Assembly (NCBI RefSeq): GCF_003590795.1
Contig: NZ_QYUL01000008.1
Location: 1 to 57,992, forward strand
Length of the DNA stretch: 57,992 bases
Direction of reading: 5' to 3'
Source: Azospirillum cavernae
Lineage (GTDB): Bacteria > Pseudomonadota > Alphaproteobacteria > Azospirillales > Azospirillaceae
The position numbers were made by a program, and so were the translations under genes. A model generated the notes under the pieces. It was not told the DNA's origin. It saw only the letters and a list, made by a program, of their open reading frames with translations, and searched no databases. Positions 1 through 9,567 of the stretch are shown here, piece by piece; position 1 is the first letter of the stretch, and each line of letters starts with the position of its first letter.

Positions 1-230
1 GCATCCTCCGATGGTGCGCTGGGTAATTCAGCACTGGCAAGCAGGCACGGCGAAATCGACAACATGACCAGCCTCGAATCCGGCATGGCAACTGAGGCCG
101 CAGGCGTCAGCAGACTCTTGCAAGCATCATGCGCCAGACCGGCCGTACCGATCCCAAGGCCGCTGCCATTTATCTGCGAGAAAGCGACGCGTTTTGGAAT
201 GACGTTGCGGAGGCGATCTTCCAGGCTTGA
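1..230 (+). pseudogene. Tyrosine recombinase C-terminal remnant
   Basis: No intact gene is seen before 258. A reading frame ending in TGA at 228-230 encodes SIMRQTGRTDPKAAAIYLRE and a short tail. This resembles the end of integrase-type tyrosine recombinases, where the catalytic Tyr follows a (Q/S)GH-like segment. Just upstream, in another frame (from about 64), SGMATEAA resembles the segment that precedes it in such enzymes. The two pieces are out of register, so at least one frameshift separates them. The identification rests on pattern memory only. It could also be the 3' end of a gene that begins outside the window. Confidence 0.35.
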
Positions 231-257
231 GCCGAGATCAGGAATTCTTCGGTCCCG

Positions 258-935
258 TCAGCGCATGAAGCGCTCGTATTCCGGCGGCACCGGTTCCTTG
301 CGGACGATCCGCCGTTCCATCTCCTGCCCTTTCTCGATGCGCGCCGCCGTGGCTTCCGCCAGTTCGACGAAGGTGGGCCAGGGGCACTCCTCCGGTACGT
401 CGAGCAGCGGATCGAGCATGAGTAGACGGTGGCGCGCCGCCGGCCATACGGCGTCGATATTCAGATCGAGCACGCAGGACGGTGACGACGTGATGGCGTC
501 GACGACCCGCTGCGCCGTGAAGTCGATCTCGCGGTGGAGCGCATACGTGCGCGCCGGCCACGCGAGCAGGAACAGCAGGTCCGCGAGCGCCCGGTCGAGC
601 CAGCGCGGGCCGTCGTCCGCCGCCTCGCCCTCCAGGGCCTCGGCGATCAGGTTCGGGTCGCATGCATCGATCCGGCCGGTGCGGACCTTCCATTCCAAAG
701 CCTTCCAGATCAGCGAAGCGTCGGCGCCGTAGCGGGGCACCTTGTATTCGACCGGCAGTTCGGCCTTCTGCGGCCAGTGTCCGGCGAAAGCGGCCGGCAG
801 TCCGAGCCGCTGGGCTTCCTCGATCGTCCAACGGCTGATCACGTCGGCGTGGTCGAGAATGTTGGCGAGGACGCGCAGTCCGTCGGCGGTGCACGCCTCG
901 TTGGCTTGGTGGATGAGGTCGGGCAGCGTCGTCAT
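258..935 (-). CDS. Hypothetical protein, 225 aa
   Basis: I do not recognise the family. ATG at 935 is preferred because GAGGAG lies about 5 bases upstream; an upstream in-frame start at 965 has no such support. The product is soluble, without signal peptide or membrane segment. It is rich in Ala, Leu and Trp, with a central acidic stretch and a charged C-terminus (EMERRIVRKEPVPPEYERFMR-like). Its codon use matches the neighbouring plasmid genes. It stands alone, with a 180-bp gap to the next leftward gene. Confidence 0.6.
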   Translation of the reverse strand: MTTLPDLIHQANEACTADGLRVLANILDHADVISRWTIEEAQRLGLPAAFAGHWPQKAELPVEYKVPRYGADASLIWKALEWKVRTGRIDACDPNLIAEALEGEAADDGPRWLDRALADLLFLLAWPARTYALHREIDFTAQRVVDAITSSPSCVLDLNIDAVWPAARHRLLMLDPLLDVPEECPWPTFVELAEATAARIEKGQEMERRIVRKEPVPPEYERFMR

Positions 936-1114
936 CGTTATCTCCTCACCGGCAACCAACGTCAATGTGGGTTTGGGCTGATGACGAGCCCCTGATGGTC
1001 TGTCCAGCGTACCCGGTCTGATGCTCTACGGGATAGAGCAGTCGCCAACCTCTTAACCGGTTGTACGACGACGGAATCCGATGGGGCACGCATGCCGTCT
1101 TTTATGTTTTGTGT

Positions 1115-2188
1115 TCATGACGGTGCCTTCTCCGCTGCCCGCAGCACCACATCCAGTTGGGCGACTTCGCAGTCGAGGGCCTTGAAGCCACGGACAAGGG
1201 CGTCTTGATCTTCGGGCTTCAGGATGAGATGCGTCTGAGGAGAAAGGGGCGCCTTGGTCAGGTAACGAGTCATAACATTGACCATGCGCGCATACCCCCG
1301 TATCCGCACAGGAGCCGTGATCGGTGGGTCGCAGAACTCCCAGAACGCCGACACTCGCAGTTCCGGGTCATCCCAGGCCCGGTCTTCTCCTGTCCAGATT
1401 TCAACGACCCATGATCCTGGTGGGTAGCGCTTCTTGATCTCGGTCTTCTGCATAAGCCAGTTTGCGACCCCGCCCTCTACGAAGCCGCCCTCGCCATTCG
1501 TATAAACTTGGCCATTTGCTTCAATCTGGTCTCTTGCGTCGACGTCGGCCTGTTCATCGCCATATTCCGATGTGTGAGCGACGAAGAATGGCCGATCGTC
1601 AAAAATATGCCGATCAACGCGGAATGCTTCCAGGATTCCGACTTCTCTAGTGTTTCCGACTGTTTGAACATGATCGTTTAACGCACGAACCGGGCGCATT
1701 GACCGGCGACGTTTCCATTCCGCTTCGGCCAGTCGCAGAGTGGATTCCTTCACGGTCGAAGTCGTCGGGTCTGTCCATAATTTCTCGAACCAATCCCGGA
1801 TGGTCGCAAGCGTTTGAGCGTCGTTGACAAGATATCCGGCTTCGTTGCCGGGGAGGTCGTCTTGGACCTCGGGCCCCTCAAGACCTAAGCCGTTCGCCGA
1901 GGCATTCGCCGACGAGATGATAGCCGCCGATGTAGACAGATAAACCTTGGCATGCATGCCGTCCCGTGTCCGGACTTTGCATCCGCGCTCGATGAGCATG
2001 CGGATTTCGTTTGGGTTGCAGGAACCGCTCCTCAAGTCGCAGACGATCCTGGAACCGGATCCTGGCTTGAGTCTTTCAGCCGCTCCTGCCCCCCAGAAAG
2101 CCACCGCCATGCACAACTCCGCTTTCCCGCGGCAAAGCCGCTGGATGCCCTCGCCCAGGCTGCTTCCGACAAGAAACGGGTTCGACAT
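1115..2188 (-). CDS. Phospholipase D-like (HKD) domain protein
   Basis: The protein has 357 residues, starting at ATG 2188 with AGGAG 7 bases upstream; a TTG at 2203 is the alternative. The N-terminal half looks like a PLD-superfamily module, with H79-A-K81-V-Y followed by SSANAS around 92-97. That matches the HxK(x)nS/N pattern of PLD-like nucleases and phosphodiesterases. Only one HKD copy is visible, so an active enzyme would have to dimerise. The C-terminal 200 residues are unassigned but contain several Trp-rich segments. Single-HKD proteins of this kind occur in restriction and helicase-associated defence loci. Here there is no helicase partner, so a nuclease or defence role is only an inference. 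Confidence 0.65.
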   Translation of the reverse strand: MSNPFLVGSSLGEGIQRLCRGKAELCMAVAFWGAGAAERLKPGSGSRIVCDLRSGSCNPNEIRMLIERGCKVRTRDGMHAKVYLSTSAAIISSANASANGLGLEGPEVQDDLPGNEAGYLVNDAQTLATIRDWFEKLWTDPTTSTVKESTLRLAEAEWKRRRSMRPVRALNDHVQTVGNTREVGILEAFRVDRHIFDDRPFFVAHTSEYGDEQADVDARDQIEANGQVYTNGEGGFVEGGVANWLMQKTEIKKRYPPGSWVVEIWTGEDRAWDDPELRVSAFWEFCDPPITAPVRIRGYARMVNVMTRYLTKAPLSPQTHLILKPEDQDALVRGFKALDCEVAQLDVVLRAAEKAPS

Positions 2189-2357
2189 GAGGATCTCCTG
2201 CAATTATCATCACGTGTATTGGATGATGCGGCAAACACTATTTGGCTGCAACAGAACCGGCTAAAGCGATTGAGCCTGGGGGCGGACTCCATATGAAGAG
2301 ATGAAGTGGACTGAGCGCTATCGACTTCCGATACGGCTGGCGGAGCCAGTCGGCCAG

Positions 2358-3638
2358 TCATCGACGGCCCTCCCAGGAGGTCAGGATCGTTCCGCCGCCG
2401 CTGGGCAACAGCAGGTGTGGAAATCGGCTCCATCCCTCCGAGATCTGTCGCGCATAATGCCGAGCCCTGATCAGCGGATGGCTCCTTGCGACCTCGTGCA
2501 GCGCCCCATCCCGGCCAAGTAACTCATCGGCAAGGCCCGTCATGTGGAGGTTGAGAATGGCGCAGGGACGCAGGGCGAACATGGCCTCAACCGCCTCGGG
2601 CTCCTGGCCGGGCCCCAATCGGTCTGCCAAGATCGCCAATGCCGCCGCCGGCGCTCGCCCAAGCCCTTGCCGACAATGCACGATGACGCGCTGCCCCTGA
2701 TGCCGACGCCCCCACGCGAGGATCTGCCGCAGATGCTCCGCCGTCGGCGCATCGGGCCATCGATCGCTTTCGCAGTCTGCGCAGGCGATGACCGTCGGCT
2801 CGATCCCGTGGTAGCCGCGACCGTCATCGTCCTGTTCGTCGTCGGTGGCCGGTATCGAGCGTAGCGCCAGCACGGCCTGGATGGGTCGACCGGCGAGTTC
2901 CGCGCGCCGCATTGCGATGCCGACACCGGTTTGGCCGACGACGAGCAGACCGGAATCGTGGTCTTCGGCCCAGATGTCCCATTCATAGAGCCCGGATCCC
3001 GTGATCGGCGTCCCGCCGATGAGCATCGCGTTCCCGGCCCAGTCGCCTTCGACGACTGTCTGCCCACATCTGCAGGTCGTTTCCGCATCCGGCTTGGCGC
3101 GAATGATGTCGCCGCAGGCTAAGCACGGAATGCGGGTGACGGCATGGACATCCATCGCCCGGCGGCGCGACCAGGCATCCGGGCCGACCGGGGCGATGGC
3201 GTAGCGGTCGCGGTGCTGCTCGACGACGGGATCGAGGACGAAGACGCAACGCTCGCCGATGCCGTCCGTTGCGGTTCCCGTCTCCAGCAACCTTGTCACA
3301 AGATCCCGATTGTGGTGCGCGAGCATCACGCCGCCGTCCCGCTGAACCGACAGCACGGCTGTCGGTTTGCCGTCGATCTCCCGGATCGCCGGGACCACGT
3401 GCAGCGGGTGGTCCTGCTGGTCAACGATGCCCCAGAGGCAGGCATTCTCCAAGTCCTCGGCCTCGATATTGCTGGACAGCGCCATTGCGAAGCGACGCTG
3501 CTCCGGCGGCAATGACCATAGGATTGCCCGGACATACTCGTCGTGCGGCCAGCCGAGGGGGTTGCTGTCGGCTGTGTCGAGGGCCGCTTGCAGCGCCTCG
3601 ATCAGCGTGCCTGCCGTGGTCATGCCATCCGAGCCCAT
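2358..3638 (-). CDS. Dual-specificity/tyrosine phosphatase-like protein with zinc ribbon
   Basis: A 426-residue protein starting at ATG 3638, with GGAGG 6 bases upstream. A zinc-ribbon-like knuckle is present (C172-x2-C175 and C189-x-C191). The C-terminal domain carries HC322RQGLGR328, the HCx5R P-loop of cysteine-based protein phosphatases, followed by a helical tail. A decayed paralogue lies at 41636-42245, and the shared tail (RLGPG...E...GLADELLGRDGAL-like) supports the reading frame. The catalytic Cys and Arg are both intact. The N-terminal 170 residues are unassigned. Its substrate cannot be inferred. Confidence 0.7.
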   Translation of the reverse strand: MGSDGMTTAGTLIEALQAALDTADSNPLGWPHDEYVRAILWSLPPEQRRFAMALSSNIEAEDLENACLWGIVDQQDHPLHVVPAIREIDGKPTAVLSVQRDGGVMLAHHNRDLVTRLLETGTATDGIGERCVFVLDPVVEQHRDRYAIAPVGPDAWSRRRAMDVHAVTRIPCLACGDIIRAKPDAETTCRCGQTVVEGDWAGNAMLIGGTPITGSGLYEWDIWAEDHDSGLLVVGQTGVGIAMRRAELAGRPIQAVLALRSIPATDDEQDDDGRGYHGIEPTVIACADCESDRWPDAPTAEHLRQILAWGRRHQGQRVIVHCRQGLGRAPAAALAILADRLGPGQEPEAVEAMFALRPCAILNLHMTGLADELLGRDGALHEVARSHPLIRARHYARQISEGWSRFPHLLLPSGGGTILTSWEGRR

Positions 3639-3940
3639 GATCCCCTCCGTCAAGCCTGCAGCCCGATCACTGATCCAGTTGGATGATGATGGATGCCGTT
3701 TCCGACTTCCATCATGACGTCGAGCCGCTGAGCATCGGGATGAGGCGCGACCTTCTGGACAGTTTTGCTTGCAGTTGCCGGGCTTGCGCCTTTGACCTTC
3801 TACGACAGAGACCACAGCGCCGATCACCAGAACGGTACTCCTTGTCAGCCGGTTTGTGAGGAAGAGAGACCGATTCCCCTTGACTTTCAGCAAGTTTATG
3901 GGAATAAAATCCTTATTTATCACAACAAGGAGGATATGAG

Positions 3941-4267
3941 ATGGGCAAAAATTTGGCTGATAGCCTGCGCGAGATTAAAATACGGTGCGATGAACGCCGA
4001 AAAATTTTGCAGGATCAAAACGCGCAACAAACCAGACTTCACCGCCTGCCAGAAAACGTGTTGCGTGATCAGATTACAAACGCGCGGAAAGAGGCTAACA
4101 GAATTCTGAAGGATGGCCGCTATAGCAGCGGCAACAAAGCCAAGGCACGATCGGACTACGAAAGCGTGCGCGTCCCAAACACGAATGAACTGGCGCGCCG
4201 GGAAATAGAGAGCGGAAATGCAGCCCTATTGCACCTGTTCAACGTCCCCGGCCACATTGGCGAATGA
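3941..4267 (+). CDS. Small charged hypothetical protein, 108 aa
   Basis: The start is well supported: AAGGAGGATAT precedes ATG 3941 at good spacing. The product is strongly charged, helical and without membrane segments. It has basic stretches (RKEANRILKDGR) and may be coiled. Base composition is clearly lower in GC than its neighbours, which suggests recent transfer. Upstream, 3870-3935 is AT-rich and probably carries its promoter. I do not recognise the family. Confidence 0.6.
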   Translation: MGKNLADSLREIKIRCDERRKILQDQNAQQTRLHRLPENVLRDQITNARKEANRILKDGRYSSGNKAKARSDYESVRVPNTNELARREIESGNAALLHLFNVPGHIGE

Positions 4268-4460
4268 ACCACCAGCGACGGATGAGCAACGCCCTGGTCG
4301 CTCTGGTCGGGCATGGCGGACTCCATCATGGAGCCTGGCGCGAAGGCTGCGGCACGCGTCAGGCATATCGGCGAGTGCCGCCATAGCCGACTTCACGTAG
4401 CCCTTCCGCATGCTTTGCCGATCTTCTTGATTCCATGCCCCTCATCAGCGAGCGGCCGAC

Positions 4461-4682
4461 TCAGAAACCAGGGGCCGCGAGGTATTCATCCTCCTCCTGA
4501 TCATCGGCGTTATCGACGGCGCACGGCTCATGCGTGGCGTCGACGGCAAAGGGAGCCGTAAAAAACTCGCGGGCCGTTTCAGCGATGACACCACGTCGGT
4601 GCGCTGTCGGGTTTGCGACCACCTCGTTCATCGCGCCGAGCAGCCTGCTGATGTAGGAGAAGGCCCTCGGATCGGCTGGCAT
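4461..4682 (-). CDS. Possible small protein, 73 aa
   Basis: A short leftward frame from ATG 4682, divergent from the lipoprotein gene at 4709. The composition is protein-like, with a helical N-terminus (FSYISRLLGAMNEVV) and an acidic C-terminus (DNADDQEEDEY). There is no convincing ribosome binding site. It has no recognised family and could be a chance frame. Confidence 0.35.
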   Translation of the reverse strand: MPADPRAFSYISRLLGAMNEVVANPTAHRRGVIAETAREFFTAPFAVDATHEPCAVDNADDQEEDEYLAAPGF

Positions 4683-4708
4683 CAGTTCCGCTGATCGAGG
4701 CGCACACC

Positions 4709-5623
4709 ATGAAAAGATACATAAGGGCGGCCGCCCTGCTCGTGCTTTGCCTGGGAATGCAGGCTTGCGCCTCCATCACCACCGGAACGACCCAGTCCGT
4801 CGTCGTCGACACGACGCCGGTCCAGCAAGCCACCTGCACGATGCAGAACGAGAAGGGCCAGTGGACCGTCATCCGCACGCCCGGTGCGGCAACGGTCTCG
4901 AAGGCGTACGGACTGTTGTCGGTCCAATGCCGGACCGAGGCCGGGCACACTGGATCGTCGTCGGTCAACTCGACGACGGCCGGAGCCGCCTTCGGCAACA
5001 TCATTGCTGGCGGCCTCGTCGGCGCGGCCGTCGACATAGGATCCGGAGCCGCATACCAGTATCCGGCCCAGGTTCTCGTCTCGTTGTCGTCGCCGGCGGG
5101 TTCGCCAGCAACTGTGGGAGCCCTGGTTGCGGCACCGCCTGCACCCGCTCAGCCCCTTGTCCTGTGCCGCCAGCGGAAGATCGAGGAATACCGGGACGAG
5201 ACGTGGTGCAGGGAGGCTCGGGGCAAGGCGATCCATATCGGTCCTCCCCCACAGCCGGCAACCGGAGCGATCACCTCCGTCACACCACCGACGGCAGGAG
5301 GATCGTCCTTCAGCACCGCGCCGCCTGTGGCGTCCGGTCTGGTTCCGGCGCCGATGGGAGCAAGGAGCCATCGTCGAAGGAAGCGTGCATGGCGAAGAAG
5401 GGGTTTATCGGGGCCTGATCGCGCCACCGGCCTTTCCTCGGCTGATAATGTGAGCCATTGTCCTGCGGATTGCTCCGGCAGGGGTGAGCGAGCCTGGAGG
5501 GTTCTCAGGTTTCCTACGCGCTTTCCGGACGATCGGGCCATCATCAAGCCCGAGACGCCGGTGCGCTCGCCTGCTGCGGGAGAAGAGATTTCCACCCGAA
5601 CTCTGCCGGTACGCGCCGGATGA
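4709..5623 (+). CDS. Outer-membrane-type lipoprotein, probably frameshifted near its 3' end
   Basis: The N-terminus is a clear lipoprotein signal, KRYIRAAALLVLCLGMQAC, with the lipid-modified Cys at about residue 20. Residues 20-130 resemble a widespread small lipoprotein type, with a Cys-containing beta region followed by a glycine-zipper stretch (AGAAFGNIIAGGLVGAAVDIG). The frame stays open to 5623, but beyond about residue 215 it is Arg-rich, unlike protein, and runs into the opposite gene. A one-base shift near 5356 would instead continue as DGSKEPSSKEACMAKKGFIGA and stop at 5419. I judge that the more natural end, giving about 236 residues. Confidence 0.6.
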   Translation: MKRYIRAAALLVLCLGMQACASITTGTTQSVVVDTTPVQQATCTMQNEKGQWTVIRTPGAATVSKAYGLLSVQCRTEAGHTGSSSVNSTTAGAAFGNIIAGGLVGAAVDIGSGAAYQYPAQVLVSLSSPAGSPATVGALVAAPPAPAQPLVLCRQRKIEEYRDETWCREARGKAIHIGPPPQPATGAITSVTPPTAGGSSFSTAPPVASGLVPAPMGARSHRRRKRAWRRRGLSGPDRATGLSSADNVSHCPADCSGRGERAWRVLRFPTRFPDDRAIIKPETPVRSPAAGEEISTRTLPVRAG

Positions 5624-6839
5624 GCCAGAAGGGCTCGCGTTGGAGCACGAGGTCGTTTCGGAGCAGCAGAGCGGTCAACTCCTGACCGCGAAGCCTTCCG
5701 ACGGCTGGATAGCGGGACATGAAGTCCTGACGTCGGATTCCCGTCTCATCGACTGCGGAGATGAAATCCGCAAGCCTCTCCACAGGCGGCACGGGATACT
5801 TCATGAGATCCCCAACGCCCAATCCGGTTTCGTCGGCCAGTAGATATCCCCATCCATTCGCCTTGCAATAGCGCCTGCCGGCAACCGCTTTTCTCAGCGT
5901 ATCGATGGCGCAGATTTCCAAAGACGACTTCACCTCGACGACCAGCACCCGACCGTCGTCCATCCGCAGCATCAGATCCGGATAATAGACACGCTCGCTT
6001 CCGAGCGCGCGGTAGGAGATGGCCAGGGGCTGGACACGGTACCAATCCACCGTCGACGCAGCGTCGATCTGCTCAATGTACGCTCGCTCAGCCTTGGATT
6101 CATGTGGAATGAGGTCGTATCCGTCTCGTTTGCTGCGAAACCGTCCGACTTTGCCGCCCGATATGCCGACGCCCAACGCGCGCCTGTTCGGCGACTCAAG
6201 AGGAAGACGCAGGCATCGGAAGGAGCGCTTATGGTAGAGCCTTGGAATTTCCCGAACGGGCTTCACGCCAGCGGGAGGAATCGCCGGAGGGCGATCACTA
6301 TCGGGAAACCATGCCTGGGACAGCAACCGCTCGACGAATTGCTCGGGCGTTCGTGGAGAGAGGCGAGTGGAGCCGGTCCGGATTTCGGCTGAAACGCTGG
6401 CGGCAAGCGTGGAGAAGGTTTGTCTGCTGACAGACTTTTCGGAGATGATCTGCAGAACGAAACGGACCTGCATTGCCGGATTCGATGCCGACTCTCCGTT
6501 GTACAGCCAGTCGAACAAAGCCTTTGCGAGATCACGATCCACCATGATTCCACTGCGCATTTCTGCAACCAATCCCGCTTCGGTCGTTTTTCGGAACTTG
6601 ATCTTATGGCGTAACTTCCTGCGGCCTTCCTTCAGCGCACTCTGCACCCTGCCTGGCTTGATCTCAAGCATCCGCGCCACCGCCGCCATGGTTCTTGCGG
6701 TGCCTTTTTCAGGAAGACCGAGATACAGACGGATGATCGATCGCGTCTCCTCCGGCTCGATTTCATCCAGCAGCGCATCCAGAGCGGTGAAGAATTCGTC
6801 AACGACCATCGTCAAAATCGCCATTGTGCAGGGCAGCAT
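5544..6839 (-). CDS. TnsA-like PD-(D/E)XK endonuclease with N-terminal HTH
   Basis: A 431-residue protein. Residues 25-80 form a sigma-region-4-like helix-turn-helix (TMAAVARMLEIKPGRVQSALKEGRRKL). Residues about 245-345 carry a TnsA-type nuclease core: E247/E251, then YYPD288LML, then VVE302VK304. This is the E...D...ExK arrangement used by TnsA to cut the 5' ends of Tn7-like elements. No TnsB, TnsC or transposon ends are nearby, so a transposition role is unlikely. A restriction-like or defence nuclease is the better guess. ATG 6839 follows the stop of the DUF4236 gene by 3 bases (TGAAACATG), so the two are probably translationally coupled. Confidence 0.65.
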   Translation of the reverse strand: MLPCTMAILTMVVDEFFTALDALLDEIEPEETRSIIRLYLGLPEKGTARTMAAVARMLEIKPGRVQSALKEGRRKLRHKIKFRKTTEAGLVAEMRSGIMVDRDLAKALFDWLYNGESASNPAMQVRFVLQIISEKSVSRQTFSTLAASVSAEIRTGSTRLSPRTPEQFVERLLSQAWFPDSDRPPAIPPAGVKPVREIPRLYHKRSFRCLRLPLESPNRRALGVGISGGKVGRFRSKRDGYDLIPHESKAERAYIEQIDAASTVDWYRVQPLAISYRALGSERVYYPDLMLRMDDGRVLVVEVKSSLEICAIDTLRKAVAGRRYCKANGWGYLLADETGLGVGDLMKYPVPPVERLADFISAVDETGIRRQDFMSRYPAVGRLRGQELTALLLRNDLVLQREPFWLIRRVPAEFGWKSLLPQQASAPASRA

Positions 6840-6842
6840 GTT

Positions 6843-8609
6843 TCAACGTGGCGCGCTCTCGACCAGGCTGCGATGCATCCACCCCCGTGGCTGAGTTTCT
6901 CCAACATGGAACCATTCGCCGCTTGTAGAGAAGACGCTGAGACGCGTGCCCGCCGGCGCTGAGAAAACCACGGTCGAGGTCCGTGAAGGTTCGCTCCTGA
7001 GATTTGCCGCCTGTGCTTTGACCACGACTGTTCCCTGGAGAGGTTCAGAAGTGCTCGGCGCGCCCTGCTTGGTTTCTTTGACCGCCACTGCCGGAGGCTC
7101 AGGCGCTTTTGCATCGCTCGGCTTGGCGGAGTCCATATCGAGGGCGTTGACAACGAACACTGTTGGAACCGGAGTGTTCGTCTCGTCCGCTGAACGGGCT
7201 TGGCCCACCGACTCCGACTTCACGTTCATCACCGGCGCCGTGGGGTAATGCTTTGCTCCAAATCCCAACATTCCCAATAAGCCCATGACCACCAACGCGT
7301 CACCGACCAACGCCAGCGGTGCCGGGCGTCCTTTGACCACCGGATCCAGGGTTTCATCCAGGATGTCTTCCGGTGTCTCTGCCTGATCGAAGGGCGGCGA
7401 AGCGGCCTCTACATCTGGACGCTTCCGCGCCAAGGCATTCAGAACCTGCCGATAGGCTTCGAATTTCGTGCCGAACGCCTCTGCCGCAGGCGCGTTGCTG
7501 ACCATATACTCTTCATTCAACCCGGTTCCGCTTCTGAAGGTGAGGCGACCGTACTCCACGATGGGGATCTGATAGTTGCTTTTGAAGCGCCGGTCGGGCG
7601 AGCCGTCCTTGTTCGTTTTCGCCCAGGTCTGTCCGATCACCCTCGTGTCCCTTGGAACACGGCTGGCTTCATGGAACGGCTGCGGGCGGTAAGCGATCGT
7701 GACCTCTCGAAGGTCGATCAGGGCGAACTGGCGTCCCTGGTCACGCATCATGACGAACCCTGGGTAGAGATGGATGTCGCTGCCGTTGGCGTTCTCAAAT
7801 ACGATGGCCGGAAATTTCGTGTTCAACAGGTCGGAAGAGCGCCGGGACAGGCGGATCGGCTTCAGGGAAACGGCGTTGGCGGCCAGCGTGCGCTCAGCGC
7901 CCTGGTTGGTTCTGACCGAGGAGGTGACGTCCCAGATGGTGTCACATCCACCCAGTCGGCCAAAGGCCGTGCTGAGTGCCTCATGGGCTGCGAAAGTTTG
8001 TTCGTCAAAGGCGAAGTCCAGATCTATATGGCAGGCGAGCAGTTCCGCTTCGAGTTCTTCGATCCTTCGGTTGAGATCGATGACGGCCTGTTGACGTGCC
8101 GGGATGCTGCTCCAGAGGAAGAGGCGGACGATGAAGCGTCTGGCCGACCGGAGTTTTGCGTCGGCAACTGTTTTGGAGAATTTGGCGTTTCCGATGGCGG
8201 TGCGCACCGTCTCGGTCCTCTGATCGGCCTCGTTGATGAGTTTCTTGAGTTCGCCAAGCCCGGCGCTGGTCAGTTGCGACAAGGCTGCGCTGCGGATTTC
8301 CCCTTCGGAAAGAACCACGTGGTTCGGCCGAAAATCGTGGGGTGAGAAATCTTCAAGATCACGCTGGGGCGGTGCGTGGAAATTGCTGGCTCCGGTTGTC
8401 GGGGACAACGGCGACGAGGCCGTGGAACGGTCCAGACGGGTTCGGTAGGAGAGGCCCGTTCCCGGCAAGCCTACCGTCAGATAAGAACCACGCTCGCTGA
8501 TGTTCACGCTGGCGCCACGAACGCCAAGGGTCGTGCTGATCCCGCCGCCGCTGAAATTCAGGCGTACACCTGGAAATAGCGTCACGCTCTTCCTGAACCG
8601 GAACCCCAT
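6843..8609 (-). CDS. DUF4236 protein with membrane segment and C-terminal SH3 domain
   Basis: A 588-residue protein. Residues 1-60 match DUF4236 (MGFRFRKS, LNFSGGGIS, GVRGASVNI, YLTVGLPGTGLSY-type strands). Residues about 100-215 are helical or coiled-coil. A single hydrophobic segment lies near 440-462 (LALVGDALVVMGLLGMLGF). The last 65 residues are a bacterial SH3 domain (ANLRSEPSRTSTVV...WFHVGE...GWMH). The architecture suggests a membrane-anchored protein with DUF4236 inside and SH3 outside. ATG 8609 has AGGGCAGGTG just upstream. It is the first gene of an apparent pair with the TnsA-like gene. Confidence 0.75.
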   Translation of the reverse strand: MGFRFRKSVTLFPGVRLNFSGGGISTTLGVRGASVNISERGSYLTVGLPGTGLSYRTRLDRSTASSPLSPTTGASNFHAPPQRDLEDFSPHDFRPNHVVLSEGEIRSAALSQLTSAGLGELKKLINEADQRTETVRTAIGNAKFSKTVADAKLRSARRFIVRLFLWSSIPARQQAVIDLNRRIEELEAELLACHIDLDFAFDEQTFAAHEALSTAFGRLGGCDTIWDVTSSVRTNQGAERTLAANAVSLKPIRLSRRSSDLLNTKFPAIVFENANGSDIHLYPGFVMMRDQGRQFALIDLREVTIAYRPQPFHEASRVPRDTRVIGQTWAKTNKDGSPDRRFKSNYQIPIVEYGRLTFRSGTGLNEEYMVSNAPAAEAFGTKFEAYRQVLNALARKRPDVEAASPPFDQAETPEDILDETLDPVVKGRPAPLALVGDALVVMGLLGMLGFGAKHYPTAPVMNVKSESVGQARSADETNTPVPTVFVVNALDMDSAKPSDAKAPEPPAVAVKETKQGAPSTSEPLQGTVVVKAQAANLRSEPSRTSTVVFSAPAGTRLSVFSTSGEWFHVGETQPRGWMHRSLVESAPR

Positions 8610-8635
8610 GCATCACCTGCCCTAGCATCATGATA

Positions 8636-8664
8636 AATTTACGAGTGTGCTTATTGTGTTGCAA
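8636..8664 (-). promoter_or_regulatory. Candidate sigma70-type promoter for the DUF4236/TnsA-like pair
   Basis: Reading leftward, TTGCAA (8664-8659) and TAAATT (8641-8636) are separated by exactly 17 bases, about 30 bases before ATG 8609. The match to TTGACA/TATAAT is partial, so this is suggestive only. The rest of the 343-bp gap (8610-8952) holds no gene I can support. Confidence 0.35.
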
Positions 8665-8952
8665 CCACAGTTTTTCATATTGGTGGTCGGCCTGCGGACT
8701 TGTGTGCTTTCCACGAAGGCGTGAGGCTTCGCACGCGAAACAGTCACGGCAAATGGCTCGGTCAATCGGCCATCAGGTTTCGACACAGGACCGTCGGCCT
8801 CAAACCACCTCGACGGAATTCAGAACTTCCAGGATCTCGATGGACATGCCCCCTGGCCCTTCGTAATAGTGGGTCGCCTATCCGCCGACATCCGCTTGAG
8901 CGGCACCGCCGAAGACGATCGGGGAAAGAGCGACGATGTCCCCGGCCCCCGA

Positions 8953-9378
8953 TCAATACCGGTAGGCGCCGGCAAACAGATCCCCAAGCGCCCGGCGCAA
9001 GAGGATGGTGACGCGGAACCGCCGGCGATGCTCTTCACGGTCGTGGAGCATGTGGCAGCGCTGGCAGAGAGCCACCAGATTGGCCGGCCGGTTGTTGGTC
9101 GGATCATGGTCCTTGTGGTAGGCCGCCAGGATCACCCTTGTCCGTTTCATCGTGGCCGCCTCGACGATGTCGGGCCAAGGCACCTGATGGCCATGGTTGT
9201 CGCGCCAAGTGCCGACATCGTTGTCATACCAGCGGCCGTCCGGCAGGCAACGGACTTCGCGGTCGTGAGGCCGGGCGCAGTGCTGGCTCCGCCCTTCCGC
9301 CACCACGAACCGGATGCGCTGGCTGATCTGCGGCCAGTCGATCGGATACAAGAAGCGGTAGCGTCTCTGGATCGGCAT
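8953..9378 (-). CDS. HNH endonuclease
   Basis: A 141-residue protein from ATG 9378. The C-terminal half holds a textbook HNH fold: H88KDH91D92PTNN, then N100L, then C105QRC108H109xxH. The Cys pair plus C34 and C43 probably bind zinc. HNH enzymes of this size include homing, phage-packaging and restriction nucleases. No intron, terminase or methyltransferase is adjacent, so the specific role is unknown. It is transcribed toward the DUF4236 gene with a long intergenic gap. Confidence 0.8.
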   Translation of the reverse strand: MPIQRRYRFLYPIDWPQISQRIRFVVAEGRSQHCARPHDREVRCLPDGRWYDNDVGTWRDNHGHQVPWPDIVEAATMKRTRVILAAYHKDHDPTNNRPANLVALCQRCHMLHDREEHRRRFRVTILLRRALGDLFAGAYRY

Positions 9379-9567
9379 GCGCCATATATAGCATGGTCCG
9401 GCATTTGAGGTGAATGCTGATGATTGACCTGTGACCATCACCTGAAAGGTCCAGCGGAGCGGCGGACAGGCAGTGCTTGGCCCAGGTGCTCGGGCGAAAG
9501 GCGACGTTGACTTCATCGGAACAACCCGTAGCATCATCCGAAAGGGGCTCATCAAACGGGGGTGGAT

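Noticed and set aside
64..732. Rightward 222-aa frame
   Set aside because: It is Arg/Ser-rich and lies antisense to the 225-aa gene at 258-935; only its first part may reflect the recombinase remnant.
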